Below are positions 5,338 through 5,397 of a stretch of DNA of 5,397 nucleotides, in pieces. The translations under genes were made by a program, and so were the position numbers. Every line of letters starts with the position of its first letter. Position 1 is the stretch's first letter. The stretch spans positions 1 through 5,397 of the forward strand of contig QMLW01000173.1 in NCBI GenBank assembly GCA_003646935.1. The letters are read 5' to 3'. The DNA is from Deltaproteobacteria bacterium (GTDB lineage Bacteria > Desulfobacterota > DSM-4660 > Desulfatiglandales > B25-G16). Below the pieces are notes generated by a model. It saw nothing but the letters and a program-made list of their open reading frames with translations, did not search any database and was not told where the DNA came from.

Positions 5338-5397
5338 TTATATCCCCCCGATCATGGCCATGATTTGGCCCTCATCAAAGCCGTTGAGCCGGATGGC
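5338..5397 (-). CDS. hdrA: HdrA-like protein, C-terminal 19 residues (partial)
   Basis: The frame entering from the right edge reads AIRLNGFDEGQIMAMIGGI and then TAA (5340-5338). This resembles the extreme C-terminus of heterodisulfide reductase subunit A, where a final ferredoxin motif is followed by an Ala-Ile strand and a G-F-x-D-x-Q-I helix. HdrA is the FAD and iron-sulfur subunit that carries out electron bifurcation and receives electrons from MvhD, which is encoded next on the same strand. Only 19 residues are visible, so the call leans on context. Confidence 0.6.
   Translation of the reverse strand, partial: AIRLNGFDEGQIMAMIGGI

Overview
The window reads as an anaerobic bacterium, most likely of the Deltaproteobacteria/Desulfobacterota type (sulfate reducer or syntroph). 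This is inferred from gene content: an HdrA–MvhD–Flx electron-transfer cluster, a probable selenocysteine codon, and short degenerate repeats in the gaps between genes. I cannot place it at genus level.

Left part (1-1487, + strand): a nucleotidyltransferase-fold protein of 243 aa with a degenerate active site, then a 163-bp gap with hairpins and a 9-bp tandem repeat, then lemA, a membrane-anchored LemA-family protein of 192 aa. The lemA gene converges on the next cluster with a 54-bp gap.

Right part (5397-1542, - strand, read right to left) is one electron-transfer cluster. It runs: the last 19 codons of an hdrA-like gene (5397-5338); a 332-bp inverted-repeat-bounded insert carrying a decayed GxxExxY gene (5003-5334); mvhD/flxD (4984-4553); a 316-aa FlxC-like iron-sulfur protein (4553-3603); a 345-aa FlxB-like iron-sulfur protein (3594-2557); a 169-bp gap with 7- and 8-bp tandem repeats; and flxA (2387-1542), an FAD/NAD(P)/[2Fe-2S] subunit. 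By analogy with the Flx-Hdr NADH dehydrogenase/heterodisulfide reductase systems, NAD(H) electrons should enter at FlxA, pass through the two 4Fe-4S proteins and MvhD, and reach the bifurcating flavin of HdrA, linking NADH, ferredoxin and a thiol/disulfide acceptor. HdrB and HdrC are not in the window.

The main point is that mvhD looks broken to an ordinary gene caller but is intact if the in-frame TGA at 4786-4784 encodes selenocysteine. It lies exactly where the family has the first Cys of its CHPGxCHY motif. The frame continues with full family similarity to a TAATG overlap with the next gene, and a bacterial SECIS-like hairpin lies 22 nt downstream of the UGA. The second point is the mobile-looking insert placed exactly between the hdrA stop codon and the mvhD ribosome binding site.
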